Shown piece after piece: positions 49,975 through 60,146 of a DNA stretch of 64,000 bases (position 1 is its first letter; each line of letters starts with the position of its first letter). A program made the translations under genes and the position numbers. The stretch is from Phycisphaerales bacterium (GTDB taxonomy: Bacteria; Planctomycetota; Phycisphaerae; Phycisphaerales; SM1A02), in NCBI GenBank assembly GCA_009691705.1, contig SIAR01000004.1, positions 1 to 64,000 of the forward strand, in the 5' to 3' direction. Under the pieces are notes generated by a model. It did not search any database and was not told the DNA's origin. It saw only the letters and a program-made list of their open reading frames with translations.

Positions 49975-51131
49975 CCCTGAAAGACATCTGCTGGATCAAG
50001 TCGCAACACCCGCCACATTCCAAGCGCAGCGCTTGCTGTGCAAATGAGCGTCACCGCAAATGCCGCGATCAGTGGAATCTGCCACGTCATGCGAAAGGCG
50101 AGGCGCTCTCCTGGAATCATCAATCCAAAGCTGCTTGTGATTCCGATGCCAACTCCGAATCCCAAAATCGCAATCGTCAACGCTTGCAGCGAAACCATGC
50201 GAAGCAAGACTCCGCGCGATGCGCCCATTGCCTTCATCGCTCCGAAGTATTTGAGATTGTCGAGCACAAAGTTGTAAAACATCTGTCCAGCGACTGCGAC
50301 TCCTACGAAAAATCCGAGCACGATCGCCGTTCCGAAGTTGATCGGGATGCCCGTCTCGCGCATCCAGTAGCCGAGCGTCTTATCGATGAACTCCTGGGAC
50401 GAATACGCTGAAAGACCAGTCTGCTCTGCGATCGCCGTGCGCACGACCTCTTTCTCTGCCCCTGGTTCGAGTTTCGCCAGAATCATCGTCACCTGCCGCC
50501 GTTCACGCGGGGCATACTGCGAGGCTCGGTGAAATGTGGTGTAGATCACAGGCTGACTTTGAAAAGTCTGCGTTGCCTTGCAGATTCCAACTACTTCTGC
50601 GCGACGATCGTTGAGTTCAAGCGTATCTCCAACCCGCAGAGGTCGCGGCTCTCCACCCTCGGGTGGTCGCTCCATCTTGAACTCGCGGCGCGTCGCCCGC
50701 TCGTCGACGATGATCGCGTCGGGCTTGCGTAGGTCTGTTACCGATCCTTCGATCATGAATGGAGGCGCGGCGATCAAACTTGCGTCGTCGATGCCGATGA
50801 TCTGCGACATCTGCCGCTTGCCATCGGGCAAGTTCACAACCAAGAGTCCCTTGTAGAGCGGCACTGCCCACGCGATTCCGGCAATTCCTTGCACCCGCTG
50901 CACCGCGGTCGAACGCAGCGGTTTGTTGTCATCGAGAAAACGCTGCGCAGGATCGACAATCCACAAGTCTGGCCCTGGCGTGTCGGTGATAAAGCCGAAC
51001 GTTCGCGACATGATCCCGACAAAGATCGACGCCTGCTGCGAAATCAAGAGAGTCGAGAAGGCGAGCCCCAGAAGCATCCCGTAAAACCGAGCGGAATCAC
51101 CGAACAACATCTTCAAGGCAAACGTGTACAT
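49971..51131 (-). CDS. ABC transporter permease, DevC/FtsX-like
   Basis: A 386-residue permease. Membrane helices are at the start (YGMLLGLAFSTLLISQQASIF) and three near the end (AIVLGFFVGVAVAGQMFYNF, LTIAILGFGVGIGITSSFG, PLIAAFAVTLICTASAALGM). Between them is a large MacB-like periplasmic domain (TPGPDLWIVDPAQRFLDDNKPLRS). The start ALKMLFGDSARFYGMLLG is typical of DevC. Order permease, ATPase, adaptor; the promoter region faces the ECF gene at 51252. Confidence 0.9.
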   Translation of the reverse strand: MYTFALKMLFGDSARFYGMLLGLAFSTLLISQQASIFVGIMSRTFGFITDTPGPDLWIVDPAQRFLDDNKPLRSTAVQRVQGIAGIAWAVPLYKGLLVVNLPDGKRQMSQIIGIDDASLIAAPPFMIEGSVTDLRKPDAIIVDERATRREFKMERPPEGGEPRPLRVGDTLELNDRRAEVVGICKATQTFQSQPVIYTTFHRASQYAPRERRQVTMILAKLEPGAEKEVVRTAIAEQTGLSAYSSQEFIDKTLGYWMRETGIPINFGTAIVLGFFVGVAVAGQMFYNFVLDNLKYFGAMKAMGASRGVLLRMVSLQALTIAILGFGVGIGITSSFGLMIPGERLAFRMTWQIPLIAAFAVTLICTASAALGMWRVLRLDPADVFQG

Positions 51132-51251
51132 GCCACCGAGACTCTAGCCGAAGCGAAAATAACCTCGTACAGTCCCCGAGTCACAGTGATCGGCGAATCG
51201 CCTGTGACTCGCACTACGAATTCGCCCACACGGACTAGGCCCAGACGACCA

Positions 51252-51794
51252 ATGCGCGCAGAAGACATCTTCAACATCCTCGTTCGACAACACGCTGAAA
51301 TGCTGACCGCGTACATCCATTCGGTGGCGTTCGACCACTCCAATGTTGACGATGTCTTTCAAGAGACGATTATCACCGCATGGAACCGGCTTGACGCCTT
51401 TGACCGTGCGAGACCATTTGGACCATGGTTGCGCGGAATCGCCCGAAACCACATCTTGAGTAGCGCGCGCGGAAAACGCCGTTACAGAGCCCATATCGAC
51501 GCACTGCAGCAGATTCGCATTGACGAACAATTCGACCAGGTCGAAAACTCGCCAGGCGACTCTTTCAGCGACCGTTCCGCGGCCCTGCTCGATTGCCTCG
51601 AGAAACTGCATCCAGATTCACATGCAGCGGTCGACCTTGTCTATGTGCGTGGGCTCGATTCGACCGCTGCCGCCCGCTCAGTTGGAGCCTCCGATGAGAC
51701 ATTTCGCAAACGCCTCTACCGAGCAAGGCTGACCCTTGCTGAATGCCTCAAGATGAAGTCGCTTTTCAAACCGTCTGATGGAGTACCAGCATGA
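51252..51794 (+). CDS. ECF-type RNA polymerase sigma factor (paralog)
   Basis: 180 residues from ATG 51252. Region 2: RQHAEMLTAYIHSVAFDHSNVDDVFQETIITAWNRL, then FGPWLRGIARNHI. Region 4: SHAAVDLVYVRGLDSTAAARSVGASDETFRKRLYRARLTL. It is clearly akin to the factor at 31599 (both have HSNVDDVFQET/SLVDDVFQET and GPWLRGI/GAWLRGI). The track start at 50889 lies inside the DevC-like gene on the other strand. It overlaps its partner gene by ATGA. Confidence 0.92.
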   Translation: MRAEDIFNILVRQHAEMLTAYIHSVAFDHSNVDDVFQETIITAWNRLDAFDRARPFGPWLRGIARNHILSSARGKRRYRAHIDALQQIRIDEQFDQVENSPGDSFSDRSAALLDCLEKLHPDSHAAVDLVYVRGLDSTAAARSVGASDETFRKRLYRARLTLAECLKMKSLFKPSDGVPA

Positions 51795-52903
51795 CCGACC
51801 TCCCCACCAACCCCATATCAGACGGCGATGATCGATATTCACAGAATGACTCGGCCCAACCTACGCAGGGGGTCGGTGCGCCGCTAACTGCCGATCAGGT
51901 CGCAGATGGCATGGCTGTGCATGGATTGCTCGCGCTCCGGCAACCGGGTGAGAGTGATCGGATCAAGGCGCGTGTTCAGCGCGCCATTTCGACTATTCGT
52001 GAAATGAACGACTCGCGCCGACTCTTCTGGCGCAAACGCCTCGCTTGGGTTGGAGGATCAGTCGGAATTGCCGCAGCGATCGGCCTGGCCGTGCTTTATG
52101 TGCCTGCAGGATCAGATTCGAGCGCCTACGCGGCACTCGAGTCAATCCGTGGAACTGCTCGACAAGGGGGTCGCTCGTACGCAGTTCGCTTTGAAATGGA
52201 TGGTCTCGGAGGTCCGCCACCCGCTGTTCAGCACCGAGATAACGAAATGAAACCGATTCGTGCAGCCGAACTCGCCGTCGGAAACGGCGGTCGGTGGACA
52301 CTGCTCGTTAGCCCGCCAAACATGCCTCGCGCGCGTGGTGCGTTCGGTTGGGATGGCAGTAGTTATTGGGCGGTCGACCCTGTTGGTTCGGTTCGCACCT
52401 CCGCGACCCTGAAAGAGCTACGAGTGCCGCCGTTCATCTCAGTTCTTGAGAGTGGAACCGCCGATGCCGAAGAAGATCTCGAGTTACTCACTCTCGACTC
52501 AATGCTGTCGAAGCTCGACAAGCAGTACAAGGTTTCGTTCGATCGCGATAGTGATCGCGTCGATCGCAATGGTCGCCCCGTGACAGTCGTTACCGCTGAG
52601 CGCCGTGGAAAACGTGACTTTCGCTCACCTCACACGGTGCGAATTGTCGCAGATTCAAGCACATTTGAAGTGCTTCGTGCCAACTGGCAGTGGTCGCAAA
52701 CTCCCCTACCAGCTGGTGACCATTCTGCACCCGCCGGCAACCATCGCATGAAGCGGATCTTTCTTGAACTCACCGACACCCCACCGCACGGCGACGAGTG
52801 GTTCACACCCGAGTTTCACGCGAGAGCTTTGACAGAGATGTCACGCTCGGGGGGTCCCCCACGCCTAGGCAGTGGCGGCAACGCCAAGCAAGGCCGCGAT
52901 TGA
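51791..52903 (+). CDS. One-pass membrane partner of the second ECF factor (putative anti-sigma)
   Basis: A 370-residue protein. About 75 cytosolic residues precede the one membrane span WVGGSVGIAAAIGLAVLYVPA, then a periplasmic beta-rich domain (YAVRFEMDGLGGPP to FEVLRANWQWSQTPL). No zinc anti-sigma motif. The layout and the YEIVM/YAVRF strand after the membrane helix match the protein at 32132, but here the proline-rich repeat tail is missing. It ends with a GDEWFTPEFHARALTEM segment. Function inferred from position. Confidence 0.76.
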   Translation: MTDLPTNPISDGDDRYSQNDSAQPTQGVGAPLTADQVADGMAVHGLLALRQPGESDRIKARVQRAISTIREMNDSRRLFWRKRLAWVGGSVGIAAAIGLAVLYVPAGSDSSAYAALESIRGTARQGGRSYAVRFEMDGLGGPPPAVQHRDNEMKPIRAAELAVGNGGRWTLLVSPPNMPRARGAFGWDGSSYWAVDPVGSVRTSATLKELRVPPFISVLESGTADAEEDLELLTLDSMLSKLDKQYKVSFDRDSDRVDRNGRPVTVVTAERRGKRDFRSPHTVRIVADSSTFEVLRANWQWSQTPLPAGDHSAPAGNHRMKRIFLELTDTPPHGDEWFTPEFHARALTEMSRSGGPPRLGSGGNAKQGRD

Positions 52904-53125
52904 GCGATTTCCCTCCTCGAATCGCTGCCATTACGCCAGGACGGGCAATAGACGCCCTGATTCGGAAAATTTTCGCAAAATGCACGCCATAATTTTTGCA
53001 TCGACCGAATCTCGGGTTAGGTTGTAGTGTGTCCGCTCGTTCGGGTGGGCATCGCAAGAGGACTTCCCTAAAAGTTCCCATTGCGAAGACTCGAGTGTTT
53101 CGTCCCTTTTTCACCGGAGTTTTTA

Positions 53126-53746
53126 ATGCAAATTTCAAGTCGTTTAAACAAGCACCTCGCTGTTGCCGCTGCGGCAGCCGCCTGCGTTAGCGCTGCTAAC
53201 GCCGTCATCATTTACAGCGGAGTCGTCAACATCGTTGTTCCAGCGAACGTTGACGGCGTTTACATAAATGTTCAAACCGGGCAGTATCTCGCCGGCGCAG
53301 GCGCGGGAGTTCCTGGATGGGATTGCAATCCCTATGGGACTTCATTAACTAGCGTCGCGCTCTATGCGGCGGTGGGAACTGGTTACATGCGCAATCCTGG
53401 CGCTGGAACTAGCACTTCCCGCACAAACATCGCTGCAGGAACCGCTATCGGCTCGACATCCTTCTTCTACGGAAGTTCGAATGCAACCATCGGAACATTG
53501 GTTGGTCAATGGACTGCGAATACGACTGGAATCTTTGGATTCAAGTTCGTAGCCGCAGACACTTTGACCCATTACGGTTGGATGCGTCTCGCCATCGGTG
53601 CCAACGCAGCAACGCGCACGATCGTGGACTATGGATTTGAGTCAACCGCTGCTACAACGATTCTCGCTGGAGCTGGTATTCCAGCCCCTGGAGCGGTTGC
53701 GCTTCTCGGTCTCGCAGGTCTCATCAGCCGTCGTCGACGCGCCTGA
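53126..53746 (+). CDS. Secreted protein with PEP-CTERM-like sorting tail
   Basis: About 206 residues from ATG 53126 (GGAG is about 9 bases upstream). The signal is NKHLAVAAAAAACVSAANA. The body is Gly/Ala/Thr-rich with beta strands and ends in IPAPGAVALLGLAGLISRRRRA, a PEP-CTERM-like sorting signal. A 220-bp region without a gene lies ahead and likely holds its own promoter, and a strong terminator follows; so it is a single-gene unit. Confidence 0.85.
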   Translation: MQISSRLNKHLAVAAAAAACVSAANAVIIYSGVVNIVVPANVDGVYINVQTGQYLAGAGAGVPGWDCNPYGTSLTSVALYAAVGTGYMRNPGAGTSTSRTNIAAGTAIGSTSFFYGSSNATIGTLVGQWTANTTGIFGFKFVAADTLTHYGWMRLAIGANAATRTIVDYGFESTAATTILAGAGIPAPGAVALLGLAGLISRRRRA

Positions 53747-53800
53747 TACGACTCGCACACGCTTGAACGCTTGGGCGTGAAAGTTTGAGGTGAAAAAGTT

Positions 53801-53835
53801 CACCGGCGGTCCCGTGACCGCCGGTGTTTTCTTTT
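53801..53835 (+). terminator. Intrinsic terminator after the PEP-CTERM-like gene
   Basis: CACCGGCGGTC and GACCGCCGGTG form an 11-bp perfect stem with a CCGT loop, followed by TTTTCTTTTTT. It lies 55 bp after the stop at 53746. Confidence 0.92.
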
Positions 53836-53905
53836 TTGCCAGACGCCGTTCTTTGGAACAAACAGCGAGCGACCCTCGCTAAATCTTCCAAAGAACACGC
53901 GCGAT

Positions 53906-54484
53906 TCAGCCGACCCTGTTGCGATGAAGGGCGGGGTCGACCGCTGTGGTCATTGCCGACTCGTCGAGCTGGCCTCCCAAAAACGCGTTGATCGCATGTG
54001 CCTGCCCCGCCGGGTTTGCGATGAACTGCGCGTGCTCAAGCGAGAGCACCTTGAAGTTTGGCCGCTCGGCGAGCCACGAGTCGACGCTCTTGAGTTGAGC
54101 TTCGAAGATCGCAATGAGCCGATCGGGTGCGAGTGCCGCGCCACGCCGTCCACTTCGCTCAAGCATTACCGCTTGTGAACGAATGACCTCATGCAAGTTG
54201 CGACGCATGAAAATCACTCGATACTCGCGGTCGGTTGGCAGTTCCATCAGCAAGAGATGGATGATCTTCACAACCTTCCCATGCGCTTCATCGAGCCATG
54301 CGGTGTCGCTCTTGAGTTGCTTCACCCGCTCAAACTCAAAGTAGCCGCGCGGATTGTCCTCGTCGGGGGTGCGAATCGCATCGGACATCGCGGCGATGCC
54401 CCCAGCGCAGAGCATCTGCATCGCCATGCTCGTTCCAGAGCGCGGCAATCCAGAGACAACGATGATTGGCGCACGATCGGACAT
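53906..54484 (-). CDS. Sulfotransferase-family protein
   Basis: About 192 residues. The PAPS phosphate loop is seen as VSGLPRSGTSMAMQML, close to the N-terminus, as in sulfotransferases and related P-loop proteins. Further: NPRGYFEFERVKQL and EYRVIFMRRNLHEVIRSQAVML (3'-phosphate Arg/Ser region). The last gene of the arn operon. It may put a sulfate on a lipid or sugar; a catalytic base is not evident and some homologues have no proven activity. ATG at 54484. Confidence 0.8.
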   Translation of the reverse strand: MSDRAPIIVVSGLPRSGTSMAMQMLCAGGIAAMSDAIRTPDEDNPRGYFEFERVKQLKSDTAWLDEAHGKVVKIIHLLLMELPTDREYRVIFMRRNLHEVIRSQAVMLERSGRRGAALAPDRLIAIFEAQLKSVDSWLAERPNFKVLSLEHAQFIANPAGQAHAINAFLGGQLDESAMTTAVDPALHRNRVG

Positions 54485-54510
54485 CACACCGAGTCTAGTG
54501 CTCTGCGCTA

Positions 54511-56178
54511 TCACTTCCAGCGAATGATCGCGAGGTCGCCACGAGTGTCAGAGTCGCTTGGAGCTGGCAACGAACCGAACACATGAAGGCGCTCGAACTC
54601 GCCCTTGCTGACGACGAGAGAAAGCTCATCGCCGCGGTTGATTCGTGCCGCGACGTCATCCCACGAGATGATCCGCGCGCGGTCGTCTGGCATTTCGAGT
54701 TCGTTGTCGAACTCCCCCGGCGCGCCGACAATCAGAATGTCGCGCCGTGCTGTGACCCAACTCACGCTGTGACCCAATGACGCCGTTGTGACAAGCGTGC
54801 GCGAGGCGACGAGCGCCGATTCATTGGCCGCGAGTGCGACCCAAGGCAACTGAGTCTGACGCACGAATGCGTCGGGAAAAAGAAATGGAATCAACATGAG
54901 CATCGCAATGGGTGCAGTCGCCGTGCGCGTCAACCAGAGTCGCGTGTCGCGGGTGCGCCAACTCAATGAGTCGATTTCTGCCCAGACGATGAGTGCGAAA
55001 GCGATGGCGACGAGACGAAGTGCGCTGTGCGATGACCAGAGCGGCGGTAGTCCAACGGCTTCGACCCCGAGGATCGCAATCACAATGGCGAGTGCGGCGA
55101 GCAGGCGCAAGATAAAGCGCCCGACCTTTTCGCCTTTGCCTGCGACGACCCTGCCCGACTCGTGGGCGCAAACAAGCCCGAGCGTCACAAGAACTGCAAG
55201 CGGCGCGTATAGCGGCAAGATGTACGTGGGAACTTTTCCCTTGCTGAACGAAAGCGCGATGAGCGGAGCTGCGATCCAGCACAGACAGAAGCGTGTGCCA
55301 TCGCTTGGTGCGCTCGCCGCAGTGAGCCCGCGAAGTCCCACGTAGACGCGCGGCCAGAGAAGTGTCCAGAAGATTCCGCCGATCGGAAACAACACAAGCA
55401 AGTACCACCAGGGTTGGGTGTGTTGATTCGCATCGGGTGCAGCGAAACGCCTGAAGTGTTCGATGAAGAGAAACGCCTCCCAGAACTGTGGCTCAGATCG
55501 ATGCAGCAGAAGTGCGACGGGGGTGACAGGAAGTGCTGCGAAAAAGAGCGGAATCCAAGGCATGCGGATGATGTCGATCCAGCGGCACTGCCAAGCGAGA
55601 AATGCCAGAGCCGAGACCGCGGGGATCGCAAACCCCAGCAATCCCTTGGTGAGGAAGGCGAGTGCGGATGCGACGCCCGCGAAAGCGAGCCATCCGAATT
55701 GTGCGCGACCACGCGAGGTGCATGCGCCGTAGAACGCTGCGAGCGTCACCGCGACAAACGCTGTAAAAATGGGATCGAGCGACGCAACGCTTCCCAGAAC
55801 CTGCGCGCCCATGGTGGTGGTCTGCACGAGAAATGCCGCGACGCCGACATCGCGGCGCCCGGTGATGCGCGCGGCAAGCCATCCGGCAACGAGCGCCGTG
55901 ATGCCCGTTGCGATGGCCGATGGCAGACGGATTGCGAATGCGCTCTCGCCAAAGAGTGAAATGCTCGCGGCCATCATCCACATTCCTAGTGGAGGTTTCT
56001 CGTAATAGTGAAACCCCGCCATGCGTAGTGAGAACCACCCACCGCTCTCTGCCATTTCTGCGGCGATGATTCCGTAGCGTGGCTCGTCTGGAGAAACCAG
56101 TGGACGCACGGCGACAACCAGCACGCTAACGGCGACGAAAACGAGAAGCGACCAGATGATCTGTCGGCGCAGCGTCAT
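54511..56178 (-). CDS. arnT: ArnT-like lipid A aminoarabinose transferase (GT83)
   Basis: About 555 residues with some 12 membrane spans. The first periplasmic loop has RPLVSPDEPRYGIIAAEM with the catalytic Asp-Glu, then GFHYYEKPPLGMW, which are ArnT marks. It moves 4-amino-4-deoxy-L-arabinose from undecaprenyl phosphate to lipid A on the outer face of the inner membrane. The ATG at 56178 overlaps the arnD stop by one base (TGATG); the track start at 56280 is inside arnD. Order after arnD agrees with E. coli. arnE and arnF are not seen. Confidence 0.85.
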   Translation of the reverse strand: MTLRRQIIWSLLVFVAVSVLVVAVRPLVSPDEPRYGIIAAEMAESGGWFSLRMAGFHYYEKPPLGMWMMAASISLFGESAFAIRLPSAIATGITALVAGWLAARITGRRDVGVAAFLVQTTTMGAQVLGSVASLDPIFTAFVAVTLAAFYGACTSRGRAQFGWLAFAGVASALAFLTKGLLGFAIPAVSALAFLAWQCRWIDIIRMPWIPLFFAALPVTPVALLLHRSEPQFWEAFLFIEHFRRFAAPDANQHTQPWWYLLVLFPIGGIFWTLLWPRVYVGLRGLTAASAPSDGTRFCLCWIAAPLIALSFSKGKVPTYILPLYAPLAVLVTLGLVCAHESGRVVAGKGEKVGRFILRLLAALAIVIAILGVEAVGLPPLWSSHSALRLVAIAFALIVWAEIDSLSWRTRDTRLWLTRTATAPIAMLMLIPFLFPDAFVRQTQLPWVALAANESALVASRTLVTTASLGHSVSWVTARRDILIVGAPGEFDNELEMPDDRARIISWDDVAARINRGDELSLVVSKGEFERLHVFGSLPAPSDSDTRGDLAIIRWK

Positions 56179-57074
56179 CAGGAAGTCTCCGCAGCGCGTG
56201 TACAAACCCATCCCTCGCGGCCTGCGATTGTGCCCTTGGCGATTGCTGATGGTTTCGGTGGAGCTTGCCTGCCGATCCAATCGCTGAGCGGTTCAAACCG
56301 ATGACCCGCTGCAATCGCCCGATCGAGAAACTGCGTGAAGAGTGCGGTCTTTGACCCACCTTCGCTCTCAGCATGAATCGTGAGCACGTGCGGATTGCCG
56401 TCGCTGATGCGCGTGAGTAGCGCTTGGTTCCACGCGGCATCCGCGCCGGCGCCGCGACCAACTCCTTCGTCGTAGGTTGGCAAGTCAACGGGCACTTGTG
56501 GTTGATCGATCGGCGCGCCGTTGACAATCGGCAGGAAGGGCGAAGCGGCACCCCGACAATCGCTGCGAAACGCAAAGAGGCGCGATGATTTCAGGGCAAG
56601 CACCCGTTCGGTGCAACGCCAACCCGGCACCGCCGCAGTTGTGGGGATATGACCAATGATCGTTGCGAGCGCTTCGGTCGCGCGAGTGATCTCGAGGTCG
56701 AGTTGTGCGTCGGTGAGCGCATCAATCCCATTTTGCCAGCGGTGGTGATCCCACGCATGCACTCCCATCTCATGGCCGTCCCTATCAGGATGGCGCAGAG
56801 TCTCTGCGAGACGCCGACTGATGACTGGACCCGGCCAGAGCGTGCCGCGAAAGATGATCTCCCACCCATAGAGACTCGGCGCGCCTGATCGAAGCATCTT
56901 GACTGCGAACGCGGGGCGAATCATGCGCGCTATGTGGCGTCCCATGTTGTCGGGTCCGAGCGTGACATACCACGAGGCACGAATCTTTCGCGCATTGAGC
57001 GTTGCGAGCAGGCGTGGAATTCCATCGCGTGTTCCGCGAAAGGTGTCGACATCAATGCGAAGACCAATCGTCAC
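56178..57074 (-). CDS. arnD: ArnD-like polysaccharide deacetylase-family deformylase
   Basis: A 298-residue NodB-homology enzyme. GLRIDVDTFRGTRDGIPRLL begins at the N-terminus; then ASWYVTLGPDNMGRHIARMI, KMLRSGAPSLYGWEI, RDGHEMGVHAWDHHRWQN with the metal His residues and LTIHAESEGG. These are close to ArnD, which removes the formyl group from undecaprenyl-phosphate-formyl-aminoarabinose. It sits 8 bp from arnA and overlaps arnT. ATG at 57074. Confidence 0.92.
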   Translation of the reverse strand: MTIGLRIDVDTFRGTRDGIPRLLATLNARKIRASWYVTLGPDNMGRHIARMIRPAFAVKMLRSGAPSLYGWEIIFRGTLWPGPVISRRLAETLRHPDRDGHEMGVHAWDHHRWQNGIDALTDAQLDLEITRATEALATIIGHIPTTAAVPGWRCTERVLALKSSRLFAFRSDCRGAASPFLPIVNGAPIDQPQVPVDLPTYDEGVGRGAGADAAWNQALLTRISDGNPHVLTIHAESEGGSKTALFTQFLDRAIAAGHRFEPLSDWIGRQAPPKPSAIAKGTIAGREGWVCTRAAETS

Positions 57075-57082
57075 GGCGTGAG

Positions 57083-59110
57083 TTATGCGCGCAGGGCTGG
57101 ATTCTGCGCCTTCTTCGCCGCGGGCACCACAAGACCATGTTCACGCGCGTGCTGTTGCAAGAACCAATCGAGCGTGCGCTCAATGCTGGTGTGAGTTGCG
57201 ACTGTTGGGGTCCAACCAATCAGAGTCTGCGCATTTCGAATACTGGGACGACGATGCTGCACATCTTCGTACCCCTGTCCGTAGTAGGTCGTGCTCTCAA
57301 TCTGCTGATAGCCCGCGAACGGCGGATAGCAAGCGCGCAGTGGATGGCGCTCAAACGCTTCGACCAGCGACTCAGCGAGTTCTTTGATGCTCGCCTCATT
57401 ATCTGGATTGCCGATATTGAAAATGCGACCATCGCAGCGATTCTCTTTGTTCTCGATGATGCGAAAGAGGCACTCGATGCCTTCATCAACTTCCGTGAAG
57501 CAACGCCGCTGCGTGCCGCCATCGACCAACAGAATTGGCGTTCCTTCAACCAGATTCAAGATGAGCTGCGTGATCGCGCGCGAACTGCCGACGCGCGCTG
57601 AGTCGAGCGAGTCGAGGCGCGGACCGATCCAATTGAATGGACGGAAGAGGCTAAAACGAAGACCGCGCTGCATGCCGTATGCCCAGATCACGCGATCGAG
57701 CAGTTGCTTGCTTGCCGAGTAGATCCACCGCTGGCGGTGAATAGGACCAGTCACGAGCGGCGACGACTCTTCATCGAAGAGTTCGTCGGTGCACATTCCG
57801 TAGACCTCGGATGTGCTTGGGAAAATGAGCCGCTTGCCGTACTTCACACAATCGCGCACGACGCGCAGGTTTTCTTCAAAGTCGAGTTCAAAGACGCGCA
57901 GAGGGTTTCGCACATACTCAATCGGCGTGGCGATCGCGACGAGGGGAAGAATCACATCGCACTTGCGCACGTGAAACTCGACCCACTCCCGGTTGATCGC
58001 AATGTCTCCCTCGACAAAGTGAAATCGTGGATGCGAGGTCAGCGTTCCGAGGTTCTCGCTGTTGAGATCCATGCCGAAGACTTCGTAGTTGTCGTCTAGT
58101 AACAGTCGCTCTGAGAGTTGGCTGCCGATGAATCCATTCACGCCCAGAATCAGTACCGACGTGCGCTTGCGGGTCTTGGCAACTGCCTTTGCACCCAGAC
58201 GCATGCGAGGCAAGAGATTCAAGTCTTGCGCGAGTTGCGATCCAGATGACCACACGCCCTCAGCGCCCTGCCCCTCTTGGATTTCAAGCGCGCCATGACC
58301 GCAGGCGATGACCAAGGGCGACGACGAGAGAATCTCTCCTGGTTGACCTGTTGCGGGTGCCCCCTGCACGACCTGCGCCCGCCAGACCATGATCTTGCGG
58401 GTGCCGGCGAATGTGAAGGCTCCGGGCCACGGATGCGTGACAGCCCGCACGAGGTTGCGAAGTTCACTCGCAGGTTTCGACCAGTTGAGTAGTCCATCGG
58501 CAGGAGTGCGCTTGCCCATCACAGTTGCGTTCGACTCAACCTGTCGGGTGCGGGGCGCCTTGCCACTCTTGAGAAGCGGGATCACTTCTTCAAGGATCGA
58601 CGCGCTCTCTGCGGCGATGCGCATGGTGAGCGAACGCGCGTCGTCGTCACTGCCGATAGCGATCGTGCGCTGCGCGATGATGTCGCCCGCATCGGCCTTG
58701 TCAGCCATGAAGTGCACGGTGACCCCTGTTTCTGTTTCGCCATTCGCGAGCACCCAGTTGATCGGCGCGCGACCGCGATACTTTGGCAAGAGTGCCGAGT
58801 GCAGATTCACGCATCCCGCTGGAAAGAGCGCCCGAATCTTGGCGCCAACCATGTTGCGGTAGTGAAACGACATCAAAAGTTCAGCATTCATCGCCCGAAT
58901 CCTCTCGAGCCAAATTGGATGGTCGATCTTCTCTGGGGCATGCACTGGGATGCCATGCTGCGCTGCGATGCGCGCGACGCTCGCATACCAACCACCTTCG
59001 GCGGGATCATCGCGGTGGGTGAAGACTGCTACCACCTCGAGTCCACTGCGGATCGCTGCTTGCAGCGAGGCGGCACCAATTTCGTGATAGGCAAGAACAA
59101 CGGTTCGCAT
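57083..59110 (-). CDS. arnA: Bifunctional UDP-Ara4N formyltransferase / UDP-glucuronate decarboxylase
   Basis: About 675 residues from ATG 59110, close to E. coli ArnA (660). Formyltransferase part (1-300): [36 protein letters not shown] with the catalytic His, and [10 protein letters not shown] with Asp. Decarboxylase part (320-660): [19 protein letters not shown] (NAD site), [10 protein letters not shown] and the Y-x-x-x-K of [13 protein letters not shown]. It makes UDP-4-keto-pentose and formylates UDP-Ara4N. The track start 59242 lies in arnC. A 19-bp gap separates it from arnC. Confidence 0.95.
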   Translation of the reverse strand: MRTVVLAYHEIGAASLQAAIRSGLEVVAVFTHRDDPAEGGWYASVARIAAQHGIPVHAPEKIDHPIWLERIRAMNAELLMSFHYRNMVGAKIRALFPAGCVNLHSALLPKYRGRAPINWVLANGETETGVTVHFMADKADAGDIIAQRTIAIGSDDDARSLTMRIAAESASILEEVIPLLKSGKAPRTRQVESNATVMGKRTPADGLLNWSKPASELRNLVRAVTHPWPGAFTFAGTRKIMVWRAQVVQGAPATGQPGEILSSSPLVIACGHGALEIQEGQGAEGVWSSGSQLAQDLNLLPRMRLGAKAVAKTRKRTSVLILGVNGFIGSQLSERLLLDDNYEVFGMDLNSENLGTLTSHPRFHFVEGDIAINREWVEFHVRKCDVILPLVAIATPIEYVRNPLRVFELDFEENLRVVRDCVKYGKRLIFPSTSEVYGMCTDELFDEESSPLVTGPIHRQRWIYSASKQLLDRVIWAYGMQRGLRFSLFRPFNWIGPRLDSLDSARVGSSRAITQLILNLVEGTPILLVDGGTQRRCFTEVDEGIECLFRIIENKENRCDGRIFNIGNPDNEASIKELAESLVEAFERHPLRACYPPFAGYQQIESTTYYGQGYEDVQHRRPSIRNAQTLIGWTPTVATHTSIERTLDWFLQQHAREHGLVVPAAKKAQNPALRA

Positions 59111-59129
59111 GAGAGATCTCCGACTCAGG

Positions 59130-60146
59130 TTAGGAATGACGCTCGTGCGAGGCATGCGGTCGACCCACAGTCGACTCGTTGCGCTCGCCCAAGGTTTCTC
59201 CGACGATTCGATCCACGATGTACCGAGGACGCTCGCGCACATCGGCGTGGATGCGTCCGATGTATTCGCCCATCAAACCGAGCGCGACGAATTGCGCGCC
59301 TATGAAAAAGAAGGCGACGGCGAAGAGGGTGAAGACTCCGTTGCCAGCCCACTCTGCTCCGTAGGCAAAGCGCAGCACAAGCAAGAGTGCGCCGAAGCCG
59401 ATCGAGAGTGCTGACACCGCTGCGCCAACGATGGACAGCATCCGCAGCGGAGCCGTCGTCATGCAGGTCAACAAGTCGAACTGCAGATTGATTAGCGTGA
59501 CAAACGAGTACTTGCTCGTGCCGCGGGCGCGCTCGGCGTGCCCGACTGGAATCTCGGTGACGCGTTTGGCAAAGAGATTGGCGAGCACTGGAATGAATGT
59601 GTGTCGCTCGCGGCAGCTCAACATCGCGTCAACGACACGACGGCGGTAGGCGCGCAGCATGCAGCCGTAATCGCGCAATTTCACCCCAGTCGACTTGCGC
59701 ACCATCATGTTGATGAGTCCGCTGAAGACCTTGCGAAAGAGTGCGTCTTGGCGATCTTGGCGAACCGATCCCACCACATCGAACCCTTCGTCGATCTTGG
59801 CGACAAGCGCGCCGATCTCTTCTGGCGGATTCTGCAAGTCTGCATCGAGCGTGATCAATATGTCGCCCTGCGCAGCACCAAAGCCGCACAGGATCGCGTT
59901 GTGCTGTCCGTAATTGCGATTGAGCAGCAGCACCTTGATCTCGCCCGCGTGCTCGCGCGCGGCAGTCGCGAGCAGGTCGGACGATCCATCGCGACTTCCG
60001 TCATCCACAAGAATGAGTTCCCAAGGGCGACCGAGCGCTCGGCATGCACGCAGTGTTCGCTCGAGCAGTTCTGCAATGTTGTCTCTCTCGTTATAAACGG
60101 GAATCACGACGGTGACCGACGCGAGTGCGTTTTTGGTGCTAGTCAT
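59130..60146 (-). CDS. arnC: Undecaprenyl-phosphate Ara4FN transferase
   Basis: A 338-residue GT2 enzyme with two C-terminal membrane spans ([23 protein letters not shown] and [21 protein letters not shown]). [48 protein letters not shown] and [15 protein letters not shown] fit ArnC. It loads the formylated aminoarabinose onto undecaprenyl phosphate. ATG at 60146 overlaps arnB by 4 bp. Confidence 0.93.
   Translation of the reverse strand: MTSTKNALASVTVVIPVYNERDNIAELLERTLRACRALGRPWELILVDDGSRDGSSDLLATAAREHAGEIKVLLLNRNYGQHNAILCGFGAAQGDILITLDADLQNPPEEIGALVAKIDEGFDVVGSVRQDRQDALFRKVFSGLINMMVRKSTGVKLRDYGCMLRAYRRRVVDAMLSCRERHTFIPVLANLFAKRVTEIPVGHAERARGTSKYSFVTLINLQFDLLTCMTTAPLRMLSIVGAAVSALSIGFGALLLVLRFAYGAEWAGNGVFTLFAVAFFFIGAQFVALGLMGEYIGRIHADVRERPRYIVDRIVGETLGERNESTVGRPHASHERHS

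Noticed and set aside
50889-51251. N-terminal extension of the second ECF factor
   Set aside because: These codons are antisense to the DevC-like gene; sigma region 2 begins right after the ATG at 51252.
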